Source: Granulosicoccus sp. (GTDB lineage: Bacteria > Pseudomonadota > Gammaproteobacteria > Granulosicoccales > Granulosicoccaceae). Taken from it: a DNA stretch of 32,519 nt. The stretch is from NCBI GenBank assembly GCA_020627685.1, contig JAHDGK010000047.1, forward strand, positions 1-32,519, written 5' to 3'. Under the pieces are notes generated by a model. That model ran no database searches and was not told where the DNA came from. It worked only from the letters and a program-made list of their open reading frames with translations. The position numbers and the translations under genes are program-made. Positions within the stretch are counted from its first letter, which is position 1, and each line of letters begins with the position of its first letter. Shown here in pieces: positions 23,076 through 32,055 of this stretch.

Positions 23076-24917
23076 ATGAGCATGCATTACCACGTCAGCT
23101 TCAGCGACGCTGCGGCACATCTTATTGATGTGACGCTTACTCTGAGCAATCCGGATCCTGTCGGGCAGGTTTTCAGATTGCCTAATTGGATTCCCGGCAG
23201 CTATATGATCCGGGATTTTTCGCGCAACATCGTTAGCTTGCGTGCGGAAAGTGGCGGGCAGGATGTCAATGTGGAGAAGGTCGATAAATCGACTTGGCGC
23301 TGTGCACCTTGCGAATCCGTGCTGATCCTTCACTATCGTGTCTATGCATGGGATTTGTCTGTCCGGGCAGCCCATGTCGATCAGACCCATGCTTTCTTTA
23401 ATGGCACGAGTATTTATCTTTCGGCAGAAGGTCGGTTGGACGAGATGCATACTGTGGTTATCGACAGGCCGGATTGCGATGCTGATTCGTGTTTTGAGCT
23501 GTCAACGACACTGACTCCCAGTCAAGTTGATGATTCCGGGTTCGGAGAATACACGGCAGCAGATTACGATGAGTTGATCGATCACCCCGTTGAGCTGGGC
23601 ACCTTTAAGCGTCTTGAGTTTCTAGCGTGTGGCGTTAAGCATGAAGTGGTATTGACCGGAGACTGCTTTTTTGATGAAAAACGCGTTACTGATGACTTAA
23701 GAAAAATTTGTGAGTACCAGATAAATTTTTTCGGCCGGCCTGCACCTGTCAGTCACTATGTCTTTATGGTGATGGTTGTTGATGCCGGATATGGTGGATT
23801 GGAGCATCGCGCCTCTACGGCATTGATGATAAGCCGGGAGAATCTCCCCCTGATTGGTCAAACTGACGTCAGCGACAAGTATCTCGATTTCCTGGGCCTG
23901 TGTAGTCACGAGTATTTTCATACCTGGAATGTCAAACGCATAAAGCCTGCTCAATTCGTTCCGTTTGACTTGCGTACTGAATCGTATACCGAGCTGTTGT
24001 GGTTTTTTGAAGGTATGACGTCCTACTACGACGATCTCGTGCTGGCACGTACCGGGCTTATCGACACTGAACGGTATCTGGGGGTTTTGTCCAAAACGCT
24101 GACACGGGTACAGCGTGGTTCAGGACGGTTGTCTCAAACAGTCACAGACTCAAGTTTTGATGCCTGGAACAAGTTTTATAAACAAGATGAGAATGCGCCC
24201 AACGCCATTGTTAGTTATTACGCGAAAGGTGCCTTGATTGCATTATGTCTGGATGCACTTTTGCGGGAAAAATCATCCGACGATGTCACTTTAGACTCCC
24301 TAATGCGTGTGTTGTGGAATCGATGGCTGGGTTCTGGCAATGGTTTGGCAGAGGACGAGCCGCAGCAGTTAGCGTCGCAGTTGTTAAATGAGGATATGAA
24401 CGAGTTTTTTGATAGCGTTCTGTATTCAACTGATGAGCTTCCGACCGCTGAAGCACTTGCATGGCATGGCGTCACTTTAGACTGGAGAGAACGCCTCTCC
24501 AGTTCAGACGTGGGTGGAACTCGCTCAGCTAAATCCAAATCGGATTCGACTCCGTGGCTGGGAGCCAACATTGTGGATGCCGCCGGTGGTGTCCGGATCA
24601 CTCATGTTATGCACGGTGGTCCGGCGTCCATAGCAGGTTTGTCCGCAGGAGATCTGGTGATTGCGATACAAGACTTGTCTGTTAGTACGTCAGACGTTGA
24701 TAATCATCTAGCTCGCTATGCCTCTCTAGATTCATTGTCGGTGCATTATTTTCGTTTGGGGCGTTTGAGGACTACACAACTGCCAATTCAATTGCCGCCC
24801 CCTGATACAGCCGTGCTCAGTGTTAACGATAAAAGCAAGGTTGATCGGTGGCTGGGCGATGTTCGCCTTGCCGATAATGATCAAGCGTCTAAGTCCTTTA
24901 CCAGCAAGCATTCATGA
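23076..24917 (+). CDS. M61-family metallopeptidase with PDZ domain
   Basis: This 613-residue protein has an N-terminal beta-sandwich with the M61 hallmark WIPGSYMIRDFSRNI and the mid-region GGLEHRASTALM. The zinc site is HEYFH (His278-Glu279-His282) followed by TWNVKRIKP and the downstream Glu helix WFFEGMTSYYDDL. A PDZ domain sits at about 500-580 (WLGANIV...ITHVMHGGPASIAGLSAGDLVIAI). Relatives are glycyl aminopeptidases. No signal peptide is visible, so it is likely cytosolic. The stop overlaps the birA start by 4 nt, tying it to the birA-coaX operon. Divergent promoters with the nitroreductase gene must lie in 22950-23075. Confidence 0.95.
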   Translation: MSMHYHVSFSDAAAHLIDVTLTLSNPDPVGQVFRLPNWIPGSYMIRDFSRNIVSLRAESGGQDVNVEKVDKSTWRCAPCESVLILHYRVYAWDLSVRAAHVDQTHAFFNGTSIYLSAEGRLDEMHTVVIDRPDCDADSCFELSTTLTPSQVDDSGFGEYTAADYDELIDHPVELGTFKRLEFLACGVKHEVVLTGDCFFDEKRVTDDLRKICEYQINFFGRPAPVSHYVFMVMVVDAGYGGLEHRASTALMISRENLPLIGQTDVSDKYLDFLGLCSHEYFHTWNVKRIKPAQFVPFDLRTESYTELLWFFEGMTSYYDDLVLARTGLIDTERYLGVLSKTLTRVQRGSGRLSQTVTDSSFDAWNKFYKQDENAPNAIVSYYAKGALIALCLDALLREKSSDDVTLDSLMRVLWNRWLGSGNGLAEDEPQQLASQLLNEDMNEFFDSVLYSTDELPTAEALAWHGVTLDWRERLSSSDVGGTRSAKSKSDSTPWLGANIVDAAGGVRITHVMHGGPASIAGLSAGDLVIAIQDLSVSTSDVDNHLARYASLDSLSVHYFRLGRLRTTQLPIQLPPPDTAVLSVNDKSKVDRWLGDVRLADNDQASKSFTSKHS

Positions 24918-25741
24918 ATCAGCAACCCGACAAAGAGCGTATTGAGCACGAACTGGCGGCAGGTGGCTTTCCTGACGTTCAGGTACACAGTTTCTCGCAG
25001 CTAGAATCCACCAGTGTTTGGCTACGCGAACAGTATATGAGCGGGGATGCTACACCGGATTCTTTTGCGAAACACTTGTGCGTAACTGATTGGCAAACTG
25101 CGGGGATAGCGCGCCGTGGGCGGACCTGGCAAACCAAGCCTGGCAATGTGACTTTCTCAATACTGTCTTCGACGGAAACTGCTGCAAAAGATATGTTAGG
25201 GCTGAGTTTGGTTACCGGTATTGGCGTGGCGGATTGTCTAAAGCGCAACGCTGCGATAAACGTTCAGTTGAAATGGCCTAATGACGTGTTGGTAAAAAAC
25301 ACCAAGTTAGGCGGTTTGCTGACTGAGATAAATAGCCAGATGAATCGTGACAGTCAATCTGGTGTCAACCAGGTGCTGACAGGAATCGGTATCAATTTTT
25401 TACACGATTCAGATGTTTTGAATTTGGGAATTGGTGCCACATCTCTTGAGAGCGAAGGAGTGACGCCCGATACCCAGCAAAGGGATGGTCTTGTTGGTAA
25501 ACTCGCCGCCAGTGTTATCGGGGCTCATCAACAGTTTTTCGAGTTGGGTTGGGGCGCGTTTTCTGAGCGCTGGGAATCATTAGACTGGTTGTTTAACAAA
25601 GAAGTGATGATTCATTCTCAACAATCTACGGAACAAGGCATAGCCCGCGGTGTCAATGAGCATGGAGCGTTACTCATTGAGCGCTCAGGTACCACCTACC
25701 CGGTTTACGGTGGCAATGTATCCATAAGGCCAACTGCATGA
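24914..25741 (+). CDS. birA: biotin-[acetyl-CoA-carboxylase] ligase without repressor domain
   Basis: This 275-residue enzyme activates biotin with ATP and transfers it to the biotin carboxyl carrier protein. It starts directly with the catalytic domain (LESTSVWLREQ) and lacks the N-terminal HTH of E. coli BirA, making it a group I (non-regulatory) ligase. The biotinyl-AMP loop reads AGIARRGRTW (63-72), where the usual GRGRRG has become GIARRG; the key second Arg pair is kept. LKWPNDVLV (119-127) and TKLGGLLTEI follow. A C-terminal SH3-like domain occupies about 225-272. It overlaps the genes on both sides by 4 nt. Confidence 0.94.
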   Translation: MNQQPDKERIEHELAAGGFPDVQVHSFSQLESTSVWLREQYMSGDATPDSFAKHLCVTDWQTAGIARRGRTWQTKPGNVTFSILSSTETAAKDMLGLSLVTGIGVADCLKRNAAINVQLKWPNDVLVKNTKLGGLLTEINSQMNRDSQSGVNQVLTGIGINFLHDSDVLNLGIGATSLESEGVTPDTQQRDGLVGKLAASVIGAHQQFFELGWGAFSERWESLDWLFNKEVMIHSQQSTEQGIARGVNEHGALLIERSGTTYPVYGGNVSIRPTA

Positions 25742-26559
25742 GAATTTTGGTAGACATCGGTAACTCGCGTTTCAAGTCTGCAATTGAAGACGAAACGGGG
25801 ATACATCCTTTAGAAACGTTTGCCTGGAAAGATGTTTTTCTTCACGACATCCTGGAGCGAGTGTGGTTGAAACCGCTCGCTGGCCGTGTTCCCACTAGCG
25901 TTCATGTCTCAAATGTGGCCGGCGATAGGTTGTTACCCAATTTGAACGCTTGGTGTTGTGGTGAATTCGGCTTTAAGCCTGTGGCGGTTGCATCAACAGC
26001 GGAATTTGAAGGCCTGAAAAACGGCTATCAAGAACCGACCACATTCGGCATAGATCGTTGGGCTGCCATGATAGGGGCCCATGCCGAGTATGAAGGCGCT
26101 ATTTGTGTGGTTGATTCTGGAACAGCCACAACGGTCGATCTGATTGATGCGTCAGGTCAGCACTTGGGCGGCGCGATTTTGCCCGGCATCTATACCATGC
26201 GTCGTTCCTTAGGGAAATATACGTCAGCATTATTTGCAGCCGATGGTGAAATAAGCCCGTTCTCCGACAATACGGCCGGTGGCATTGCTGGTGGTACCGG
26301 TTATGCATCAGTAGGCGCTATTGATCGTCTTGTGTACGAGGCCGAAAAGATTGTCAGCCCGTTAACAACGGTGGTCACCGGCGGCGAATCTGAAATCCTT
26401 AAATCGATGATGTGCGCCAATGTCATCAGAGACCCTGTACTTGTATTAAAAGGGGTTTCAGTGATGGCGGGTCGTTTAACGGCCGATGAAATTACCAAAG
26501 CCTCGTGCTGTCAGGAAACGCTAAAACACTCTTTGAAGAGTGCTGGTTCGGTTGGCTAG
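25738..26559 (+). CDS. coaX: type III pantothenate kinase
   Basis: This 273-residue enzyme phosphorylates pantothenate, the first step of CoA synthesis, using an ASKHA fold and a monovalent cation. Visible motifs are LVDIGNSRFK (phosphate-1 site, Asp6), TFGIDRWAAMIGA (pantothenate region), VVDSGTATTVDLID (Thr-rich phosphate-2 site) and GGAILPGIYTMRRSL. It overlaps birA by 4 nt, a common birA-coaX pairing. The C-terminal tail after residue 250 is polar and longer than usual. The feedback-insensitive type III enzyme implies that CoaA is not needed. Confidence 0.95.
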   Translation: MRILVDIGNSRFKSAIEDETGIHPLETFAWKDVFLHDILERVWLKPLAGRVPTSVHVSNVAGDRLLPNLNAWCCGEFGFKPVAVASTAEFEGLKNGYQEPTTFGIDRWAAMIGAHAEYEGAICVVDSGTATTVDLIDASGQHLGGAILPGIYTMRRSLGKYTSALFAADGEISPFSDNTAGGIAGGTGYASVGAIDRLVYEAEKIVSPLTTVVTGGESEILKSMMCANVIRDPVLVLKGVSVMAGRLTADEITKASCCQETLKHSLKSAGSVG

Positions 26560-26751
26560 AGTTTGGTCACAAGCAAGCAATTCCTACTCGTGCCATGTGC
26601 TGGGTCGAGTGGTGATGTGATTCTAGTTTGCAAGTTTTAGAGTCGCAGCTCTAGAAAACAGGGCATATTACCGCCAAGACTAAATAGCTTTGGTGACTGC
26701 TTTCGTTAAACTGGTGTTTGTACATGACGCCTGTTTGAGAAAGGAGTTTCT

Positions 26752-29172
26752 ATGATTAGTCCTAACCGATTATTGCTAACAGGGTTGACGATGGCAGCGA
26801 TAGGGGGAGTAGTTTTCTCCCTATCGGCAAACGCCTCTCCAATCGTTGACGGATCCACCATCTCTTGGCCAGACGATGGATACTACCAAGTTCAACGTGC
26901 AAATGATTTTGTCACCGAGTGTGAGGGTACGCCGCTGTGTGTGGTTGACGCGGGCGAATACATTGTTATTAACCACACAACTGGACAGCGGTTTGAAAAC
27001 GTAGTCGTAACCGGTGCGTCGAGTGGAGGCGATTCGGATTATCAGTTAGTAGGTAATACGTTTACATTCCCGGAAGGTAACTGGTTTCAGGTGCAGGAAA
27101 CCTCTACCTACACATCAGTGTGTAACGGGGAAAGTAGCTGTGACGTTGAATCGGGGCAGTACGTAGTCATAAACCATACGTCCGGACAACGCTATAACAA
27201 TGTCCTGGTTGGAATGTCTGCCGAGCTGAGTACGCCGGTGGGTGGCACGCAGCCGGTAGTAGACGGCAACATCATTACCTGGGCTGATGATGGTTGGTAT
27301 CAAGTTCAAAATAGTACTGACTACACAACGCTATGTGAAGGTGGACGTGAGTGTGAGGTACCTGCCGGCACCTATCATGTGATCAATCTAAGTTCAGGCA
27401 TGCGTTATGAGAACATCATTGTCGGTAGCGTAGAGCCGGATCCTTCAGAGCCCGGGGCAGAGCCTATGCCTGTACCAACGTCGGGTGAATTTTATCCTTC
27501 TATTCTCTCTATTTCAGATACCACCGTACTTGTGCCCGAGGTGCCCGCTGATGCATCTATTCCAGAGAATGCTCAACAGGTGGGCGATGTAAACGGGGAT
27601 GGATTGATCGATTTAATGATCATACTAGAGGGGGAGCAAACCTATCAGCGAAGCGCCGCTGTCTTATTTGCCAATGCACTAAATAGCTACCCTGATCTGC
27701 CACTGAATGAGAATCTAATTACCGATACCAGTGAGGTGTTAACGCATGGTTTCATCATCAATGATGTCGGTACAGACATTGGAGGTGTAGGTGACATTAA
27801 TAACGACGGATTCGATGATTTGTCGTTGCTGTCCAGTGGCTACTTTGCAGTACCAACAAGATTCGTTTTGGCAGGCGCTGCAGACTTTTCTGCTCGTATT
27901 GGTACTAGCGATATCGCGAGTTTGCAGGTGTTAGTGAATCTGCCCGTCAATGCCACCTTGGTTAATGCAGGCGATATTAGCGGCGATGGCATTGAGGATC
28001 TTTTTGTCACAGCGCCCAATGATGTGCGCGGTGCAGTTATCTACGGCGCGAATAATCTCGATATGACGTACAGCACTCGTCAGGCGCTTCAAGACGAATC
28101 GGTTTTCCCGGGGTGTGCAGACAACTTTTGTAGTATGGCTGCCATAGGCGATTTTGACGGCGATGGTATGGCCGATATTTACGGCCGCAGGTTCGGCGCT
28201 AGAGGGTGTGGATTCGCTGGATTTGCAGTGGTGCTTTATGGCCAAGCTGGAGGTATTGAGCAAGCAAATGCTATTTATGAATACGCGCCTGAAGATGTGA
28301 CTCGCATTGTGGATGAGCCTGGAGCTGATTGTTTTTCAGGCTCCATTATGGATCGGCTTTCTGGCAATGACATTGATGGGGACGGTGCAACCGATCTATT
28401 TCTGGGCTCGCGTTTAGAGGGCGATGTGGGTAATTTAGTGTTTGGTACGAGTGACCGTCGACGGGAATTTCTTTCCACTGCTGATTTGGACGGGCAGCTG
28501 GGCCTTAGCATTTCGGGGATCGATGACATTGAAGTATTCGATGGCAATAATGATGGGTTCGATGACATCGTGTTTGATAATGTCAGTAGTTACCTTGGGC
28601 ATGCGAGGAACATCAGTTCTGTTGATGGGCCTGTTGTTCGTCGATCTCCAACCTCTTTTGTTATTAACGTGGCTAATTCACTGACTTCTGGTGGGGAACG
28701 ACTGTCCATCAGTATTAATAATGTACCGGCCGGTGAGTTTGACGTTGGTACGGTTGATATTACGATAGATAATTTTATTGGCACTGCAGAAGCTGTGGTT
28801 GATGTTGTTGTACTTTCCTCGGACGATGAAACGTTAACAACACTTCGCCGGGTAGTCCCTGAATTTTTTACGCAAGAGCGTGTCACAGCCGATTTGCTCG
28901 CACCGAGATTGGTTGAGCTAACGTTAAATGCGAATACTTTAATTACGTACTATTCGCATTATTTAGTTTGGCGTAATGGTGTACCTATCGGGCGCTCTAT
29001 TAACGGTGCGGATAATTTTATTGATAACAATGTTGAGTTGGGCAGAACCTACACTTATTACATAACACCTGATTATCTTTATGACGATTCATTTGATGTG
29101 TCTCTAATGCGCCAAGGCCCTTTGTTGCAACGACAAAGTAATTCTGTGAGTGTGACTACGCCGGCGCCCTAG
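26752..29172 (+). CDS. secreted FG-GAP repeat protein with three N-terminal Cys-pair modules
   Basis: This 806-residue exported protein has a signal peptide cut near SANA/SP (residue 28). Three copies of a ~55-residue module (about 32-86, 98-153, 168-224) follow the pattern W/F..DGYYQVQ...(Y)T..C.G...C.V..G.Y.VINH.TGQR..N..V, each with one Cys pair. A Pro/Glu-rich linker leads to six Ca-binding-type FG-GAP/integrin-like repeats at about 276, 342, 404, 464, 538 and 596 (GDVNGDGLIDL, GDINNDGFDDL, GDISGDGIEDL and similar). The C-terminal ~90 residues resemble a fibronectin type III strand pattern (YLVWRNGVPIG...GRTYTYYITP). A surface or extracellular binding role is likely; the ligand is unknown. 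An AAGGAG ribosome site is 6 nt upstream. No C-terminal sorting signal was recognised. Confidence 0.9.
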   Translation: MISPNRLLLTGLTMAAIGGVVFSLSANASPIVDGSTISWPDDGYYQVQRANDFVTECEGTPLCVVDAGEYIVINHTTGQRFENVVVTGASSGGDSDYQLVGNTFTFPEGNWFQVQETSTYTSVCNGESSCDVESGQYVVINHTSGQRYNNVLVGMSAELSTPVGGTQPVVDGNIITWADDGWYQVQNSTDYTTLCEGGRECEVPAGTYHVINLSSGMRYENIIVGSVEPDPSEPGAEPMPVPTSGEFYPSILSISDTTVLVPEVPADASIPENAQQVGDVNGDGLIDLMIILEGEQTYQRSAAVLFANALNSYPDLPLNENLITDTSEVLTHGFIINDVGTDIGGVGDINNDGFDDLSLLSSGYFAVPTRFVLAGAADFSARIGTSDIASLQVLVNLPVNATLVNAGDISGDGIEDLFVTAPNDVRGAVIYGANNLDMTYSTRQALQDESVFPGCADNFCSMAAIGDFDGDGMADIYGRRFGARGCGFAGFAVVLYGQAGGIEQANAIYEYAPEDVTRIVDEPGADCFSGSIMDRLSGNDIDGDGATDLFLGSRLEGDVGNLVFGTSDRRREFLSTADLDGQLGLSISGIDDIEVFDGNNDGFDDIVFDNVSSYLGHARNISSVDGPVVRRSPTSFVINVANSLTSGGERLSISINNVPAGEFDVGTVDITIDNFIGTAEAVVDVVVLSSDDETLTTLRRVVPEFFTQERVTADLLAPRLVELTLNANTLITYYSHYLVWRNGVPIGRSINGADNFIDNNVELGRTYTYYITPDYLYDDSFDVSLMRQGPLLQRQSNSVSVTTPAP

Positions 29173-29416
29173 GTTCGCTAAGCTTCTGGCTTTTTGTACA
29201 TGCATATGGGACGTAGTCGAGCGTTACATTGTGCTGCTTTAGATTGAGCGGCGCTGGGCGAGATTACATCCAACAACAGATTGACGGGGTCTATTCATTT
29301 GATTTGTGAGTCAACAAGGATTTGTTGCTAAGAGAATTCAGAACGATATTGCTGAGTCGCTAGTTAACTTAACCGTTACTACGAAAAGCTTTAAGGCTTT
29401 GGGCGCGCTCACTACT

Positions 29417-30664
29417 ATGAATTTTTCCATCTTAATCCGGCTCGTAGTATTGCTGGCGCTTCTGAGCCCAAATGCTTATGCGCAAGAAGGGGGCGTCGAT
29501 TTCTCTGGTTTATACGAGCGCATCTATCAGATTCAAGTGGTCTCTAAAGATGCCGGCAGCAAATCATCAATAGGGTCTGGATTCCAAGTCAGCAGTGAAG
29601 GGCACATCGTAACTAACTATCACGTCGTGTCAGCGTTTGTGAACGCGCCCAATCAATACAACATCAAGTATGCAACCTATGACGGTCAGTTCGGATTTCT
29701 AGAGTTGTTGGATTTTGACATCGTGAGTGATATTGCTGTGTTGAAGCATCCATCACCTGCCGCTGAGGCTTTCGAACTTTCATCCTCAATACCGGCAAAA
29801 GGGGAGACGGTCTATGCGCTGGGAAATCCTGGCGATTGGGGTATCGTTATGGTGCCGGGACCTACTAATGGTTTGGTCGAGCATAGTTACGAAGATAGGG
29901 TGTTGTTTTCCGGTAGCTTGAATTCCGGTATGAGTGGTGGCCCTTCTTTAAGTCATGACGGGAAAGTTATAGGTGTGAACGTGGCTACAGCAGGGAGTCA
30001 GTTGAGCTTTCTAGTGCCAGTGGCAAAGGTTCATGCATTGTTAGAAAAGCAACGACAGTTGTCTCAGGAATCGTTTAACGTCGAGATTGCAGCGCAAATA
30101 CTTGCCTGGCAACAAGTCAGAGTTCAGGAGCTAATTGATATGCCCTGGAAATCAGAAGAATTCAACGGCAAAGATTTGTTTGGTGCATTGCGTAACGATT
30201 TTCAGTGTTGGGGCAGTACTAATGAATCAGATACTGAGAGAAAATTGGAGTTAGTCCGAAAGTACTGTAGCACCGGTGATGATGTTTATATTGATTCGGG
30301 TATTAACTCGGGACAAATAAGCTTTTCATTCAGACACCTTAAACCCGTTAAGGTGAACGACATGCAGTTTTCAAAAATGCAGTCGCTATCGATGTACTCT
30401 GAAAACGATCTTGACTATGAGCATGCGACTAATTTTGCATGCGAGACAGATTTTATAGAGGCCGAAGAATCAACCGCTGATAGTTATCATAGAGTGGTGA
30501 CTTGTATTCGGGCTTATAAAAAGCTTAAGGGTCTGTACGATTCCGTTGTTATGGTAATGAGCAACTCCGGCTCTGAAGTATTCAAAAAGCAGTTAGCCAT
30601 GTCAGGCTTAAAGAAGGATCACATACTCCAAATGAATCGTCGATTCGTGGAGCGATCACTATGA
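29417..30664 (+). CDS. exported trypsin-like serine protease (S1C/DegP-like) with novel C-terminal domain
   Basis: This 415-residue protein has a signal peptide (MNFSILIRLVVLLALLSPNAYA). The chymotrypsin-fold domain (about 30-215) carries an intact triad: His69 in TNYHVVS, Asp105 in VSDIAVL and Ser173 in SGMSGGPSL. Unlike DegP there is no PDZ domain. The C-terminal ~200 residues are a charged domain with several Cys (CWGSTN, YCSTG, ACETD, VTCIRAYK) that I do not recognise. The start at 29417 is chosen because it opens the signal peptide; a GTG at 29306 would place 37 residues before it. Its stop overlaps the FHA gene by 4 nt. The gap 29173-29416 holds no further gene. Confidence 0.88.
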   Translation: MNFSILIRLVVLLALLSPNAYAQEGGVDFSGLYERIYQIQVVSKDAGSKSSIGSGFQVSSEGHIVTNYHVVSAFVNAPNQYNIKYATYDGQFGFLELLDFDIVSDIAVLKHPSPAAEAFELSSSIPAKGETVYALGNPGDWGIVMVPGPTNGLVEHSYEDRVLFSGSLNSGMSGGPSLSHDGKVIGVNVATAGSQLSFLVPVAKVHALLEKQRQLSQESFNVEIAAQILAWQQVRVQELIDMPWKSEEFNGKDLFGALRNDFQCWGSTNESDTERKLELVRKYCSTGDDVYIDSGINSGQISFSFRHLKPVKVNDMQFSKMQSLSMYSENDLDYEHATNFACETDFIEAEESTADSYHRVVTCIRAYKKLKGLYDSVVMVMSNSGSEVFKKQLAMSGLKKDHILQMNRRFVERSL

Positions 30665-31704
30665 ACTATGTAGTGACGGTGCAGACGGGCTCGGTTCGGC
30701 AAATTGAGAAGGTTGAATTTACTGCTGAGAAGCCAATTGTTGTCGGCAGAGCATTTGATAGTGATGTGGTTGTGGACGACGACTATATGGATGCACGCCA
30801 TGTAGAGTTTGCTCTCGACGATGAGGGTAGGGTTTTAGTACGCGATCTTGATACTCAAAACGGCACACTCATAGCGAAGAAAAACATTGGCGAAGCTCGA
30901 GTCTATGATTTTCAGTCTGAAATTTTTAGTGGTGAGTCAACGATAACCTTACACAAGTTGGACGCCGAGGTAGCACCCGCTCTTAAGCGAGAGACTGTGC
31001 ATGCCATAGAGAGGAAATTTGGTTCGGTTTTATGGACGCTCATTGCAACTGTAGTTGCAAGCGCAGGCATAGTTTTGTCGGTGACGCTGGTTGAATTCGA
31101 TGAAGTGAACAAACAGCTGCTAGTGGATAGTTTCCTCATGGTGGGTGTGGCCGTATTGTGTTGGTGCTTGTTTGCGGGTGTGATAGGGAAGCTATTCAGA
31201 CACAAGAGCTACCTCAAACTACATTGGAGTTTGTCTTGTGTCGTGTTCGGTGTCAGTGCCGTGTTTAGTTTGCTGGCTGATGTGCTGAGCTTTAATTTAG
31301 ATTCTTCATTCTGGCATGTAGTGTTGGGGTATATCTCTGTCGGTTTAGCCGTCTGGTTGCTTATCTATGGCACGCTTTCATTGAGCACGCGGCTTAGGAT
31401 GAACAAGAAGATCATCGCCTCGACTCTCATGGCTGTCTTTCCAGCTGTTGTCGGCTCCGGCGTCCCCATGCTGGCTGAAGACCACGAGAATTGGACCGAG
31501 CTGGCCTATGTGGCTCGAGTCAATCAGCCGCCTGCGCTGCTTTTCAGACAGCCAACTTCTCTGGTCGCACACATAGAAAATACCGAGGCGCTGTTCACTC
31601 AGCTGGACCGTGAGGTCGAATTGAGTGGCGTGGGAGATTCTAATTACTCGCCTGCAGAGCCTGAGCCCCCCTCAGAGATTGTGGTTTCGGAGTCAGATCA
31701 GTAG
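30661..31704 (+). CDS. FHA-domain protein with five predicted membrane segments
   Basis: This 347-residue protein has an N-terminal FHA domain (about 5-100): Gly29-Arg30 in VVGRAFDSD, His47 in MDARHVEF and Asn67-Gly68 in DTQNGTL. The Ser of the usual SxxH phosphothreonine motif is Asp44. Five hydrophobic segments follow at about 121-146, 152-176, 188-212, 216-240 and 248-268, then an ~80-residue acidic, Pro-rich tail. With FHA in the cytoplasm, five crossings put the tail in the periplasm, where the coupled protease would be. The 4-nt overlap with the protease gene indicates co-production. No Ser/Thr kinase is in the window. Function is unknown; signal relay across the membrane is an inference. 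Confidence 0.85.
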   Translation: MNYVVTVQTGSVRQIEKVEFTAEKPIVVGRAFDSDVVVDDDYMDARHVEFALDDEGRVLVRDLDTQNGTLIAKKNIGEARVYDFQSEIFSGESTITLHKLDAEVAPALKRETVHAIERKFGSVLWTLIATVVASAGIVLSVTLVEFDEVNKQLLVDSFLMVGVAVLCWCLFAGVIGKLFRHKSYLKLHWSLSCVVFGVSAVFSLLADVLSFNLDSSFWHVVLGYISVGLAVWLLIYGTLSLSTRLRMNKKIIASTLMAVFPAVVGSGVPMLAEDHENWTELAYVARVNQPPALLFRQPTSLVAHIENTEALFTQLDREVELSGVGDSNYSPAEPEPPSEIVVSESDQ

Positions 31705-31741
31705 ATTTTTACCCAAATCAGCTGATTTTTAATGCCGTGAT

Positions 31742-31762
31742 ACACCCTGGCTGGGGTGTTTT
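31742..31762 (+). terminator. probable terminator of the protease-FHA operon
   Basis: ACACCC / GGGTGT arms with a 6-nt loop run into TTTT, 38 nt after the FHA stop. The stem is short but well placed. A perfect AAATCAGCTGATTT palindrome lies just before it (near 31717-31730). Confidence 0.5.
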
Positions 31763-31860
31763 GGACATTAGATAAAAAAAACTTCGATTTGGCCGGTATT
31801 GTGCGTTGCCAAACCGGTTCGAAATGCATAAACTTACCGGCTCTGAGAAGGGCGGTGTTT

Positions 31861-31889
31861 TTGACAGCGTTTCTATCAGCGAGTCTGGC
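31861..31889 (+). promoter_or_regulatory. candidate promoter of tRNA-Thr
   Basis: A perfect TTGACA at 31861-31866 stands about 80 nt before the tRNA. The -10 region at 17-18 nt spacing (TCTGGC) is poor, so this is a weak call. A 5-bp CAGGC/GCCTG stem at 31916-31930 lies in the presumed tRNA leader. Confidence 0.3.
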
Positions 31890-31946
31890 AATTCTTTGCC
31901 CACTCACATGCAGGACAGGCAGCAAGCCTGGTAGGAAGACAGCAGT

Positions 31947-32022
31947 GCCGGTATAGCTCAGTTGGTAGAGCAACTGATTTGTAATCAGTAGGTCCCGAGT
32001 TCGACTCTTGGTGCCGGCACCA
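31947..32022 (+). tRNA. tRNA-Thr (anticodon TGT)
   Basis: This is a 76-nt cloverleaf with encoded CCA. The acceptor is GCCGGTA pairing TGCCGGC, the discriminator is A, and the D-arm contains AGCTCAGTTGGTAGAGC. The anticodon stem ACTGA/TCAGT encloses loop TTTGTAA with anticodon TGT (31980-31982), and the T-arm loop is TTCGACT. It reads ACA and other ACN codons. No duplicated 3' end was seen nearby, so there is no sign that it serves as an integration site here. Confidence 0.97.
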
Positions 32023-32055
32023 TTTCCTGTAAGCGCTCGCTAAAAAGCAGCTTTG

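Noticed and set aside
26635-26656. Hairpin TAGAG/CTCTA as terminator after coaX
   Set aside because: The stem is only 5 bp with a 6-nt loop and no T-run, too weak to list as a feature.
26845-27423. DNA tandem repeats or CRISPR-like array in the secreted protein gene
   Set aside because: The repetition is at protein level only; DNA copies have diverged and there are no uniform spacers.
31947-32022. tRNA-Thr as an integration site for a mobile island
   Set aside because: No integrase gene and no duplicated tRNA 3' end was found in the window, and the neighbours are ordinary chromosomal genes.
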